Source of the DNA: Alphaproteobacteria bacterium
GTDB lineage: Bacteria; Pseudomonadota; Alphaproteobacteria; UBA1280; UBA6503
DNA: 64,000 nt
Direction of reading: 5' to 3'
Assembly: GCA_021774615.1 (NCBI GenBank)
Contig: JAJFIW010000023.1
Location: forward strand, 62,001 to 126,000
Shown here piece by piece: positions 18,470-27,937 of this stretch; within the stretch, counting starts at the first letter, position 1; the number at the start of each line of letters is the position of its first letter. The position numbers were made by a program, and so were the translations under genes. The notes under the pieces are model-generated. The model worked only from the letters and a program-made list of their open reading frames with translations, made no database searches and was not told the DNA's origin.

Positions 18470-20050
18470 TTGTTTTATCGAGCTATTGATTTTTTAAGCC
18501 GTATGTCTACGGCGGTATCGATACTTATATTATTAGCATTAGTGTCTACAGTTGGTACTGTTATTGTGCAGTCTGGGTCAGAGGTGTTTTATCAGGCAAG
18601 GTATGGCGAATTTTGGTCAAAAGTAATTTTTGCTTTAAGCCTAGACAGTGTCTATAGCGCATGGTGGTTCTTGGGACTTGCTGGCTTTTTAGTAGTATCA
18701 GTTAGTATTTGTTTGCTACGTAATGGCCCACATTTATTGCGCCAGTTAAATACGCCTAAAAAGCCTATATCACTAGCGCAACTACGGCAATGGCCACTAG
18801 CTGTTGAAGTAAACTCTAATAAAACATCTGTAGATAAGCTTCTTTCTAAGCAAGGTTTTTCAGAAGTTAAAACCTATAGCAATGCTACCTATTGGCATAA
18901 AGGTAAGTGGGGGCGGATGGGTTATTTCTTTACTCATATTTCTGTAGTTGTGCTTAGTATAGGTGCGCTACTAACAGGTGTTGGTGGCTATCGCCTTAGC
19001 TTGCATTTGGTAGAAGGGCAGGCTTATAACACAGCAGCATTGTGGCAAAATGGGCGTTTTACCGCTATTGATTTACCATTTACCATTAGTAATAAAGAAA
19101 TACTCGTAGAGCATTATTTTACAGGCAAACCAAGCCAATTTACTACGCATTTAGAAGTAACAACACCCGATGGTAAAACTACAGAACAAACTATAGCTGT
19201 TAATAAGCCTATTACTATTATGGGGCAACGTCTGTACCAAGCAGACTATGGCGACGGTGGTAGTGATGTATCGTTTAAATTGCGGCAGATAAAAACAAGC
19301 ATATTTCCAGATGCTGTTTTTTCAGGTCAGACAGGATATAGCCAAAATCTTTTTTTAGACTATAAGGAGTTAAGATCTTACGCACTTATCCCCGACAAAA
19401 TGGCACCACAAACCATAATTACCGAGCAAGATAAAACAAACAACCTTGGTTTATCTGTAGAAATACAAATACATAGCCCGACCCAATCACCAACAAAAAT
19501 CCAGATATTTAAAGACAGCCCATGGGTGATAGGTGTTTATAGTGGTGACGACGAGGGGTTTAACCCTGTATTTATTGGGCTTGACCCAACTAAAGAGCAG
19601 GGGTGGTCATTAGTGGGTAAATTACTAGATAATCTTAACCCTGCTACTAATCTAACGCCTAACGAATTACAAGTTGAGTTGATGAGTAAAGTAAAAGACT
19701 TAGCAATAACAGAGCTTAGCCACCTTAGTGAAGAGGAAAGACTACGAGTCGGGCTTGGTGCTATTATGGCAGCATCGTTTTTGTACCAAACAGGTTTACC
19801 CTTTATACCAATAATAACAGATGCTAAATTTAAGCCATATTCGGGTATAATAATTGCACATGACCCTGGCTTTTATTGGTTCTTATTGGGTAGTATATTA
19901 CTGATTGTTGGTATTTCTATGATGCTTTACCTGCCATTTGTAAGAGTGTGGGTGTATGTAAATAATAAAAATCAGGTTACTTTTGTGGCTGCACATGCTA
20001 ACAAAGTAGGTGTTTTACCAAAAATAAAAAAATTAGATAGTAATACATAA
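18470..20050 (+). CDS. resB: ResB-family cytochrome c biogenesis protein
   Basis: 526 residues matching ResB/Ccs1 of System II cytochrome c maturation, which handles haem and apocytochrome on the periplasmic side with CcsA. Helices near 14-34, 62-82 and 152-172 are followed by a large periplasmic domain (about 190-455) and a final helix (about 463-484). Family residues include STAVSILILLALVSTVGTV and GKWGRMGYFFTHISVVVLS. The start is TTG at 18470; beginning at the ATG 18503 would cut the conserved N-terminal helix. It lies between the NtrC-like gene and ntrY, an unusual location. It ends 1 base into the next gene. Confidence 0.87.
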   Translation: MFYRAIDFLSRMSTAVSILILLALVSTVGTVIVQSGSEVFYQARYGEFWSKVIFALSLDSVYSAWWFLGLAGFLVVSVSICLLRNGPHLLRQLNTPKKPISLAQLRQWPLAVEVNSNKTSVDKLLSKQGFSEVKTYSNATYWHKGKWGRMGYFFTHISVVVLSIGALLTGVGGYRLSLHLVEGQAYNTAALWQNGRFTAIDLPFTISNKEILVEHYFTGKPSQFTTHLEVTTPDGKTTEQTIAVNKPITIMGQRLYQADYGDGGSDVSFKLRQIKTSIFPDAVFSGQTGYSQNLFLDYKELRSYALIPDKMAPQTIITEQDKTNNLGLSVEIQIHSPTQSPTKIQIFKDSPWVIGVYSGDDEGFNPVFIGLDPTKEQGWSLVGKLLDNLNPATNLTPNELQVELMSKVKDLAITELSHLSEEERLRVGLGAIMAASFLYQTGLPFIPIITDAKFKPYSGIIIAHDPGFYWFLLGSILLIVGISMMLYLPFVRVWVYVNNKNQVTFVAAHANKVGVLPKIKKLDSNT

Positions 20051-20607
20051 TGAAATGCAAATTCTGCCAGACTTTATTTATATTTGTGGTGTTATTAGTC
20101 GCCGCAAATACACCTTTGTCTGCACAAGATGCTCCACCATTATTAATCCCATCTGACGAAAACTTATTTATATCCTACCAACTAGAAGATAAAGACGACG
20201 TTTTTTGGGCTGCAGTAAGAGACGCTGCACGTTCTGGGCGTAAAGTTATGGTTATACATAATGTAAAAATGAAAAAAGCTAACAACATTATTGGCGGTAA
20301 GGTCCAGAAAAAAGTATGGCATAAATTTGTAACCTATAACCTGTTCGAGGACTCTTATGGTTATGGCGAAAATATTGACGAACTACGCCGCACTACCAGA
20401 AAAGAATTAGTAAAAGCATTTGTACTAGGCATAGATAACAAACAATTTATTGCCAAAGGTAAAATTAAAACAGGCAAAGAATACAAAATTAAAATTCATC
20501 TTGAAGTAACAGAAAAGAGGGAAGAAGATAGTTGGGTTTCGTACTTGCCATTCCAAAACCTATTTAAACAAAAACTGCTGAAGTCGTTTATCCATGTCGC
20601 GCGCTAA
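20050..20607 (+). CDS. Periplasmic DUF4390-like protein
   Basis: A 185-residue protein with a signal peptide ending PLSAQ. The body is beta-rich and lysine-rich (NLFISYQLEDKDDVFWAAV; RKVMVIHNVKMKKANN; VWHKFVTYNLFEDSYGY). The pattern resembles DUF4390 proteins, whose genes also sit directly before NtrY-like sensor kinases in betaproteobacteria. The family assignment is from memory of pattern and context and is tentative. It overlaps resB by 1 base and ntrY by 14 bases, so all are co-translated. A role in signal input to NtrY is conceivable but not shown. Confidence 0.55.
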   Translation: MKCKFCQTLFIFVVLLVAANTPLSAQDAPPLLIPSDENLFISYQLEDKDDVFWAAVRDAARSGRKVMVIHNVKMKKANNIIGGKVQKKVWHKFVTYNLFEDSYGYGENIDELRRTTRKELVKAFVLGIDNKQFIAKGKIKTGKEYKIKIHLEVTEKREEDSWVSYLPFQNLFKQKLLKSFIHVAR

Positions 20608-22759
20608 ACAAACATATGTTTTACCACGGCTACGGCTAACTTGGTCGCGGTTAGGCATTATTGTTGCTGGAGTTTTTGTATTAGGTGGGCTGCTAGGTAG
20701 TCTCTATGCACTAACATCTAACCCTGGCGACAGAGGTGTTGTTTACTTAGCGCTAATTAACTTTAATCTAATACTTATTGCCCTATTTATTATATATATG
20801 GGCAGAGGTTTTTTACGTTTGTTTATTGAGCGTCGCAAAGGGTTGATTGGAGCACGTCTACATGTGCGGTTACTTGGTATTTTCTCATTTTTAGCAGTTT
20901 TACCCGCAGTTGTGGTTGCTGTTTTTTCTATAATTTTTCTTAACCTTGGGATTGAAGCATGGTTTTCTGATAGGGTAACAAGTGCGTTAGATGGCTCATT
21001 AGAAGTAGCCCAATCTTATTTTGAAGAACATGGTAATCGGCTGTTGACCGAGTCTGAAAACCTAGCACGTGACCCAACTTTGCGTGACCCAACTTTTCTG
21101 ATTGACCCCCAAACCATAGAGGAAGTTATTAACCGAGAGCGTAAGTCTCGTAAGCTAACAGAAGTTAGTATTTATACTGTTGATGGAACCTTAATTGCTC
21201 ATTCTGGTGACCTTGCACCAATGAGTGGGCAAGAACTACTAGAAGTTATTAATAACCCTAGTTTTAACTCTCGTTTATTTGCCGACTATACAGACGGGAG
21301 GATTGTGGCAATTGCATCTATTAATGACGAAGCATTATTAGTATTAACCCGTTGGGTAGCGCCAGTGGTGCTAAACCATATGGACAGAACTCGAGAAGCT
21401 TACCAAGAATATTATGAACTTCGAGCAGAAAGAGGGCGAGTAAGGCTTGTATTCTCGCTATTTTTTGCAGTAACAACTCTTATTGTTTTGGCAGCAGCTA
21501 TTTGGGCTGGGTTGTCGATGGCAGGTCGGATTATCCGCCCTGTTACAGAGCTTGTTAATGCGAGTAATCGTATCCGTGAAGGGGATTTAAATGTGCAGGT
21601 GGAAGTCATGGACAATGACGAAATTGGCGCATTGGCTGTATCATTTAATCAGATGACAGCTAGTATGGCAGAAAACCAAAGGCTATTAGAAAGTAAAAAC
21701 CGCGAGCTAGATGACCGCCGTCAAGCGATGGAGGCCGTCCTTACAGGAGTTTCTGCTGGCGTTATAAGTATTGATAGTATCGGTATAGTACGTCTAGCAA
21801 ATAGAACTGCTCGGCAAATACTTGGGGTTCGTAATGGTAGTAAAATTGATAAATACCAGCCAGAGCTAGCAAGATTACTTGAAACATTTGTAAGCAGTGA
21901 AGAAGAATTTATGACCCAACAAATCCGCCATGATGTTGACGGAAAAAGCCGTATTTTGCTTGTGAGGCTAGTCCCTCAGGAAGTGCGAGCAGGTAAAAAG
22001 AAATATGTAATTATTACTTTTGAAGACATTACCGACTTATTGTCGGCACAAAGAGTCGCCGCATGGGCAGACGTTGCGCGCCGCTTAGCACACGAAATTA
22101 AGAACCCGCTAACACCTATCCAACTTTCAGCCGAACGGATACGACGAAAGTATGGGAAGCAGATTACCCAAGATGCAGATGTTTTTGCACATTTAACAAG
22201 CACTATTGTGCAGCAAGTAGAAGAGATGAGAGACATGTTAAATGAGTTCTCAGACTTCGCCAGGATGCCTGCCGCCGAGTTCACAACACTTGATATTAAG
22301 CAACTTATTGGTGACATTGTATTGCTGGAACAAGAGGCTAGACAAGGCATAGAGTTTAAAACAAAGTTCTGCAAGCAGTCGCCAGTTATTGAGGCTGATG
22401 GAGCACATTTGCGTAGGCTGTTTATTAACATAATAGAGAATGCAGTCAACGCGATAGAAGAAAATGGTACAAAAAAGCAGCAAGGATGCATTAAAGTTGT
22501 TGTGTATGAACCACAAGGTGGTAAAATTGCCATAGTAGTCGAGGATAATGGTACAGGCTTCTCGAAAAATATGGACTTAGAGAAACTTTTTGACCCATAC
22601 GTCACGACTCGTAAAAAAGGTACTGGTTTAGGCCTTGCAATTGTTCGTAAGGTTGTTGATGAACATGGCGGTAATATCCGCCTGATGTCGGCTAAAACTG
22701 GTGGTGCTAGAATAGAAATAACGTTCCCACTTGCTGAAGAGGAGGCAAAAACTTCATGA
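20594..22759 (+). CDS. ntrY: Sensor histidine kinase NtrY
   Basis: Membrane kinase of the NtrY-NtrX system (nitrogen, redox and envelope responses in alphaproteobacteria). 721 residues: four N-terminal hydrophobic segments (about 16-36, 49-69, 93-117, 290-315) with an extracytoplasmic region between the last two, HAMP (about 315-370, RIIRPVTELVNASNRIREGD), PAS (about 380-480), HisKA with His500 in RRLAHEIKNPLTPIQL, and the ATPase domain (NIIENAVNAIEENG, DNGTGF, KKGTGLGLAIVRK). All catalytic boxes are intact. It overlaps ntrX by 4 bases. Confidence 0.95.
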   Translation: MSRAKQTYVLPRLRLTWSRLGIIVAGVFVLGGLLGSLYALTSNPGDRGVVYLALINFNLILIALFIIYMGRGFLRLFIERRKGLIGARLHVRLLGIFSFLAVLPAVVVAVFSIIFLNLGIEAWFSDRVTSALDGSLEVAQSYFEEHGNRLLTESENLARDPTLRDPTFLIDPQTIEEVINRERKSRKLTEVSIYTVDGTLIAHSGDLAPMSGQELLEVINNPSFNSRLFADYTDGRIVAIASINDEALLVLTRWVAPVVLNHMDRTREAYQEYYELRAERGRVRLVFSLFFAVTTLIVLAAAIWAGLSMAGRIIRPVTELVNASNRIREGDLNVQVEVMDNDEIGALAVSFNQMTASMAENQRLLESKNRELDDRRQAMEAVLTGVSAGVISIDSIGIVRLANRTARQILGVRNGSKIDKYQPELARLLETFVSSEEEFMTQQIRHDVDGKSRILLVRLVPQEVRAGKKKYVIITFEDITDLLSAQRVAAWADVARRLAHEIKNPLTPIQLSAERIRRKYGKQITQDADVFAHLTSTIVQQVEEMRDMLNEFSDFARMPAAEFTTLDIKQLIGDIVLLEQEARQGIEFKTKFCKQSPVIEADGAHLRRLFINIIENAVNAIEENGTKKQQGCIKVVVYEPQGGKIAIVVEDNGTGFSKNMDLEKLFDPYVTTRKKGTGLGLAIVRKVVDEHGGNIRLMSAKTGGARIEITFPLAEEEAKTS

Positions 22760-24072
22760 CTCATAAAGTATTGATAGTAGATGACGAGGGCGCAATTAGA
22801 GAATCGCTGGCTGGCATTCTTGAAGATGAGGGCTACCAAACATTTACTGCTGAGAATGGCCAACAAGGTTTGGACATTGCTAGCGCCGAGAAACCAGATA
22901 TAGTTTTATTAGATATTTGGATGGAAGGAATGGATGGGCTTGATGTACTATCTCGCTTAAAACGCCGCACTCCTGAGCTCCCAGTTGTTATGATTAGTGG
23001 GCACGGAACCATTGAAACAGCAGTTCAAGCTACCCAAAAAGGCGCTTATGACTTTATTGAAAAGCCACCACAGGTTGAGCGCTTACTATTGACAATTTCT
23101 CGTGCTATTCGTGAGTATGAGCTACGCCGTGAAAACTTCAAGCTTCGTGCTCGTACAGGCGGTAACCAAGACCTACTTGGTAGTAGTAGCGAAATTGCAA
23201 ATGTACGCCATTTAGTAAAACAAGTTGCAAGCAGCGAAAGCCGCGTGCTTTTAACTGGTGAAAATGGCACTGGTAAAGAAGTCGTAGCTCGTCTTATTCA
23301 TCAGTCATCAAGCCGTGCCGACAAGCCATTTGTAGTGCTTAGCCCTGGTGCTGTATCTGAAAACACAATGCAAACAGCTTTGCTTAGCGTACTAGAGCAA
23401 GCCAATGGCGGGACTTTGTTTTTAGATGAAGTTGCAGACCTAACCCAAGGTATGCAAGCACAATTACTACGCTTTTTGCACGATGGCATGATCGAAGACC
23501 CTGCATCTGGCTTGCCTCGTTCTGCTAATGTTCGGGTTGTTTCTGCAACTAGTACAAGTTTAAATCGCCTTGTTGAAGAAGGGCGTTTTAGAGCCGAATT
23601 ATTTTATCGCTTAAATGTTGTACCTATTCATGTGCCAGCATTGCGTGACCGCTCACAGGATGTACCAACTTTGGTTAATTACTTTACTAAGGTGCTGTCT
23701 CCAGATGAGGTCAACATGCCGAAAATTTCTCCAGCGGCAATGGCTATACTAACTAGCTACAAATGGCCAGGGAATGTTCGTCAGCTTCATAATATGATTG
23801 AATGGCTCATTATTATGTACCCAGGTAAAGCAGTATCTCCTGAAATGCTACCAGGTGAAATACGCCAAAGCGAACCGGAAAAAGTAACACTGATGGAAGA
23901 GGCTGTTACGCTGCCACTTCGTGATGCGAGAGAAATGTTTGAACGTAATTACTTGTTTAACCAACTAAGCAGATTTAGTGGCAATATCTCACGAACTGCC
24001 GACTTTGTAGGCATGGAACGTTCAGCCTTGCACCGTAAGTTAAAAAGTTTAGGTGTTGAAGGTCGCTCGTAG
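22756..24072 (+). CDS. ntrX: Response regulator NtrX, lacking the sigma-54 contact loop
   Basis: 438 residues. Receiver domain (1-120) with acidic pocket Asp9/Asp10 and phospho-acceptor Asp53 (IVLLDIWMEGMDG). AAA+ domain with Walker A GENGTGKE (168-175) and intact Walker B LFLDEV (Asp224, Glu225). A C-terminal Fis-type helix-turn-helix (SGNISRTADFVGMERSALHR). The region between these Walker motifs runs from VVLSPGAVSENTMQTAL straight to VLEQANGGT, with no GAFTGA. Absence of GAFTGA is known for several alphaproteobacterial NtrX proteins, which then act through sigma-70 promoters or as repressors. It is translationally coupled to ntrY. Confidence 0.95.
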   Translation: MTHKVLIVDDEGAIRESLAGILEDEGYQTFTAENGQQGLDIASAEKPDIVLLDIWMEGMDGLDVLSRLKRRTPELPVVMISGHGTIETAVQATQKGAYDFIEKPPQVERLLLTISRAIREYELRRENFKLRARTGGNQDLLGSSSEIANVRHLVKQVASSESRVLLTGENGTGKEVVARLIHQSSSRADKPFVVLSPGAVSENTMQTALLSVLEQANGGTLFLDEVADLTQGMQAQLLRFLHDGMIEDPASGLPRSANVRVVSATSTSLNRLVEEGRFRAELFYRLNVVPIHVPALRDRSQDVPTLVNYFTKVLSPDEVNMPKISPAAMAILTSYKWPGNVRQLHNMIEWLIIMYPGKAVSPEMLPGEIRQSEPEKVTLMEEAVTLPLRDAREMFERNYLFNQLSRFSGNISRTADFVGMERSALHRKLKSLGVEGRS

Positions 24073-24121
24073 CATTAAACTGGTTATATAAAAATAAGAT
24101 TAAGTATAAGATAGGTAACCA

Positions 24122-25465
24122 ATGCGTATTATTATTGTCGGCGCGGGTGAAGTTGGCTCTAATCTAGCTAGAAACTTGCTAGAAGAGCAACAAGACGTAG
24201 TCATTATTGATAATGACCCCATGAAAATATCTGCTATTACTGAACTAATGGACGTACAGGCCATACAAGGGTATGGCTCTCATCCTGATATTTTAGAAGC
24301 TGCAGGTGCAGACAAAGCAGATATGATTATTGCGGTTACTGCCTCTGACGAAGTTAATATGGTTGTTTGCCAAATGGCTTATTCTTTATTCAATATTCCA
24401 ACTAAAATTGCTCGTGTTCGTAATAACGCTTACCGTCGGGTAATGGAACACCACCTTTATAACCGAGACCATATGCCTGTAGATGTTATTATAACTCCAG
24501 GGTTAGAGATTGCTAACGTAATTACACGTACACTAGCAGTGCCAGGAGCTTTCGAGGTCGAGGATTATTTGTCGGGCGACTTACAGATGATTGGGGTGCG
24601 AGTAAAAGCAGGTGCTAACTGCCTTGGTAAAACAATTGGTGAGTTAGAAGAGCATTACCCAGCATTCAGAATTTTAGCTATTTTTAGGCGTGAACGTTTG
24701 CTTATTCCTCAGGACGATGACCACCTTGAAAAAGAAGACGAAATTTTCTTTGTCAGTCTCCGTGAGAATACTCCTGATATTATACAATTATTTGGGTATG
24801 AAGCACGACCAAATAAAAGTGTGTTTGTAGTTGGTGGTGGCCATATTGGTTTTAATATTTGCCGTAACCTAGAAATGATGGGCTATCGCCCTAAGCTTTT
24901 GGAATCAGACAGAGCTAGGGCAGAATGGCTAGCTAATAACTTGTCGGATACAACAGTTTTATATGGCGATGCTCTAGACCAAACTATTTATGAGCAAGAG
25001 GAAGTATCTAGTGTAGGGGTTGTAGTAATGGTTACATCTGACGATGCAACCAATATGCTTGCTTCTATTTTAGTTACTGGTATGGGTGCAAATAATGTAA
25101 TGTCTTTGGTTAATAATACTTCATTTATTTCATTGGTGGTAAGTTTAGGCCTAGAGAAAGTTATTTCTCCGGGGGATATTACAGCTTCACGTATTCTTAA
25201 GCACCTAAGGGTAGGGCAAGTCCATTCTGTTCATTCTCTTAAAGAAGGGCAGGCCGAAGTTATCGAAGCTCGTATTTCCGACCAATCGCCATTGGCAGGG
25301 TTGCATGCTAAAGATATATCTTTGCCATATGGCGTAAGGCTAGGTGCGGTTATTAGTGGTAATGTTGTAGTTAAATTAACTAGTGAAACAATTATCCATA
25401 CTGGAGATAGCGTTATCCTTATTGCCCAAGAAGACCAAATTAGCACGACTGAAGGGTTGCTGTAA
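24122..25465 (+). CDS. trkA: Trk potassium uptake regulator TrkA
   Basis: Cytoplasmic NAD/ATP-binding gating subunit of the Trk K+ transporter. 447 residues with two RCK halves, each a Rossmann domain plus a TrkA_C domain: GAGEVGSNLARNLL near residue 7 and GGGHIGFNICRNLE near residue 239, each followed by a conserved acidic residue at the nucleotide ribose position. trkH starts 2 bases after its stop. The ntrYX-trkA order is common in alphaproteobacteria. Confidence 0.96.
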   Translation: MRIIIVGAGEVGSNLARNLLEEQQDVVIIDNDPMKISAITELMDVQAIQGYGSHPDILEAAGADKADMIIAVTASDEVNMVVCQMAYSLFNIPTKIARVRNNAYRRVMEHHLYNRDHMPVDVIITPGLEIANVITRTLAVPGAFEVEDYLSGDLQMIGVRVKAGANCLGKTIGELEEHYPAFRILAIFRRERLLIPQDDDHLEKEDEIFFVSLRENTPDIIQLFGYEARPNKSVFVVGGGHIGFNICRNLEMMGYRPKLLESDRARAEWLANNLSDTTVLYGDALDQTIYEQEEVSSVGVVVMVTSDDATNMLASILVTGMGANNVMSLVNNTSFISLVVSLGLEKVISPGDITASRILKHLRVGQVHSVHSLKEGQAEVIEARISDQSPLAGLHAKDISLPYGVRLGAVISGNVVVKLTSETIIHTGDSVILIAQEDQISTTEGLL

Positions 25466-25467
25466 TC

Positions 25468-26919
25468 ATGCTGAATTATGGTGCGGTATTCCATATTATT
25501 GGCTGGCTAATGAGCGGGTTTGGTGTGGCGATGATTATGCCGGCTTTAGTATCTATTCTTTATGGTGAGGTTAATTGGCTAGCATTTGTAACATCTGCCA
25601 TAGTGGCATTTTTTATTGGCGGTAACCTTATTTTTATTAATAAAGGTGCCACTAAAAACCTTAGCCATAAAGATGGTTTTTTGCTAACTGTTTTAACTTG
25701 GTTTGTTTTGGGTGTTCTTGGGGCGCTTCCAATTTATTTTTCTAATGTTGTGCCATCATTTGTGGATGCTCTGTTCGAGTCTATCTCGGGGCTTACAACA
25801 ACAGGAGCTACTGTTATGGTAGGTCTTGACAGTGTAAGTAAGGGGATTTTATTTTGGCGCGCGATGATGCAATGGATGGGCGGTATGGGTATTATCGTTC
25901 TCGCAATTGCTGTTTTACCATTTCTTGGCGTGGGAGGGATGCAGCTTTATAAATCAGAAATGCCGGGGGTTGTTAAAGATAAGCTCCAACCACGATTAAA
26001 AGAAACTGCTAAACTTTTATGGGTGGTATATCTTCTTCTAACAGGGCTTTGTGCCGTAAGCTATTATTTTGCTGGGATGAGTGGCTTTGACGCTGTTAGC
26101 CATGCATTCACTACAATTTCTACAAGTGGTTTTGCTAATTATGATAATTCCTTTGCTCATTTTAATAGTCCGTGGATAGAAACTATTTGTATCGTGTTTA
26201 TGTTAATCGGTGGGACTAATTTTGCGTTGCACTTTATGTGCTTGAATAAGAGCCGCCTCAGGGCTTATACATCTGATAACGAGTTTAGAGTATATGCATT
26301 TTATTTGTGTGGTGCTGTTATTTTAGCGATTTTAGCATATATTTATGGCAGTCAAGGGCTGGGTGATACTTCTATCCGTACAATTATATTTAATGTTGTT
26401 TCTATTGCTACAACTACTGGGTACTCAACTGCTGACTATGCTGCATGGCCATCATTTATTCCAATTTTAATGATTATTATTATGTTTTGGGGTGGTAGCT
26501 CTGGGTCTACATCAGGTGGTTTAAAAGTTATGCGTGTGCTCTTAATTATGAAGCAAGGGCGGCGGGAACTATTCCGCCTGTTGCACCCTCGTAGTATCCA
26601 ATATGTTAAAATTGGCGGTAAGGTTGTACCAGAAGATACTTTGCAAGCTGTGTGGAGTTTTGTAGGGCTATATTTCTTATTATTCGGGATTTTTACATTA
26701 GCCCTAAGTTTTATGGGGCTTGATATTGTTACATCCTTCTCTGCGGTAGCAGCTACTATTACAAATGCAGGCCCAGGCTTGGGTGAGGTTGGTCCTAGCA
26801 GCAACTATGCGGGCTTACCAGACGCCGCTAAAATGGTTTTATGCTTATCAATGTTAATTGGTCGTTTAGAAGTATTTACGGTGTTAATAGTTTTTCTTCC
26901 TTATTTTTGGAGACGTTAA
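25468..26919 (+). CDS. trkH: Trk potassium uptake channel subunit TrkH
   Basis: Inner-membrane K+-translocating subunit, 483 residues, partner of TrkA. The selectivity-filter loops are recognisable in the repeats: SISGLTTTGATV, TTISTSGFANYD, SIATTTGYSTADY and AATITNAGPGLGE. The basic QYVKIGGKVV segment near the C-terminal third also fits the family. It is spaced 2 bases from trkA, and the HAD gene follows after 1 base, so the three form one transcription unit with ntrYX upstream. Confidence 0.96.
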   Translation: MLNYGAVFHIIGWLMSGFGVAMIMPALVSILYGEVNWLAFVTSAIVAFFIGGNLIFINKGATKNLSHKDGFLLTVLTWFVLGVLGALPIYFSNVVPSFVDALFESISGLTTTGATVMVGLDSVSKGILFWRAMMQWMGGMGIIVLAIAVLPFLGVGGMQLYKSEMPGVVKDKLQPRLKETAKLLWVVYLLLTGLCAVSYYFAGMSGFDAVSHAFTTISTSGFANYDNSFAHFNSPWIETICIVFMLIGGTNFALHFMCLNKSRLRAYTSDNEFRVYAFYLCGAVILAILAYIYGSQGLGDTSIRTIIFNVVSIATTTGYSTADYAAWPSFIPILMIIIMFWGGSSGSTSGGLKVMRVLLIMKQGRRELFRLLHPRSIQYVKIGGKVVPEDTLQAVWSFVGLYFLLFGIFTLALSFMGLDIVTSFSAVAATITNAGPGLGEVGPSSNYAGLPDAAKMVLCLSMLIGRLEVFTVLIVFLPYFWRR

Positions 26920-26920
26920 A

Positions 26921-27565
26921 ATGGTATTAGTTTGGGACTGGGACGGAACACTTGTTGATAGCTTTGAGACAATCCGTCAGGCTTATAATGCAGCACGCAC
27001 TACTTTTGGTTTGTCTGAGTGGTCAATTGAAGATGCTTATGAACATGTTGCTTTATCGGGTCGAGATAGTTTTCCTAAAATGTTTGGTGATAATGCAAAG
27101 GCAGCGGAAAAAATATTCTACAGTACCTACGAGAGCCTTGCGCCTAATACAATTTGTGCTAAACCACAACGCCAAGAGCTTTTAGAAGCTATTTTGGTAG
27201 CAGGTGGGGTAAATCTTGTTGTAAGTAATAAACGTGGAGATATATTGCGGGCAGAATGCACATCTTTAGGGTGGGATAAATACTTTAAAGCATTAGTAGG
27301 GGCAGGTGACGCTGCTACCGATAAACCCAGCGCAGCCCCAGTTTATTTGGCATATCAACAAAGTGAGATAGCTTTAGAAAATAACCACTTTATGATTGGT
27401 GATGCACCTATTGATGGTGAGACTGCCCGTGCTGCGGGTATTTCTAGTGTGCTACTTTATGGAGAAACACATAGCCAAGAAGGCTTACAAGGCCATGGTG
27501 ATTACATAATGGCTTATGATCAGCTATCAGATTTTATAGCTAGGGGTTGTAAAGAAATAATATAG
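26921..27565 (+). CDS. HAD-family hydrolase, phosphoglycolate-phosphatase-like
   Basis: A 214-residue haloacid-dehalogenase-fold phosphatase. Motif I is DWDGT with Asp6 as nucleophile and Asp8 as acid/base. Motif II is in VVSNKR, the motif III lysine in ATDKPSAAP, and motif IV is IGDAPIDGETARAAG. The helical cap between motifs I and II places it in the Gph-like subgroup. Substrate cannot be told from sequence; phosphoglycolate or another small phosphate ester is possible. It is the last gene of the trkA-trkH unit, about 108 bases before hfq. Confidence 0.85.
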   Translation: MVLVWDWDGTLVDSFETIRQAYNAARTTFGLSEWSIEDAYEHVALSGRDSFPKMFGDNAKAAEKIFYSTYESLAPNTICAKPQRQELLEAILVAGGVNLVVSNKRGDILRAECTSLGWDKYFKALVGAGDAATDKPSAAPVYLAYQQSEIALENNHFMIGDAPIDGETARAAGISSVLLYGETHSQEGLQGHGDYIMAYDQLSDFIARGCKEII

Positions 27566-27673
27566 TCACCATTTTAAGATTAAGGGACAGTAACTTTATA
27601 ATAATATAAAACGAACAGTTACATGTGTTTAAGGGAGTATAGCTCCTAAATAAAAATAAAAAGGTTTTAGCTA

Positions 27674-27931
27674 ATGAGCAGTACTCAAAAACAAAATCTA
27701 CAAGATGCATTTTTAAATCATGTACGAAAAGAACATGCGCAAGTAACGGTATTTTTAGTAAATGGCGTCAAATTGCAAGGTGTTATTACTTGGTTTGATA
27801 ATTTCTCGATGTTACTAACTCGCGATGGTTATACACAAATGATTTATAAACATGCTATTTCTACTGTTATGCCAGTAGAAGAGATGAGCATGTACGACAT
27901 TGTCGGTGACGAGAACCATGGCAACCAATAA
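27674..27931 (+). CDS. hfq: RNA chaperone Hfq
   Basis: 85-residue Sm-like hexameric protein that pairs small RNAs with mRNAs. The Sm1 motif ([19 protein letters not shown]) and Sm2 ([10 protein letters not shown]) are intact, including the proximal-face Gln in QDAFLN and the KHAI (alphaproteobacterial-type KH) element. A short acidic tail follows the core. hflX follows 6 bases later, the usual hfq-hflX pair. Confidence 0.97.
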   Translation: MSSTQKQNLQDAFLNHVRKEHAQVTVFLVNGVKLQGVITWFDNFSMLLTRDGYTQMIYKHAISTVMPVEEMSMYDIVGDENHGNQ

Positions 27932-27937
27932 TACGCT

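Noticed and set aside
21976-22866. A 296-residue reverse-strand frame
   Set aside because: It is antisense to the conserved kinase domain of ntrY and the start of ntrX; its sequence is Ser/Cys-rich, as expected for a shadow frame.
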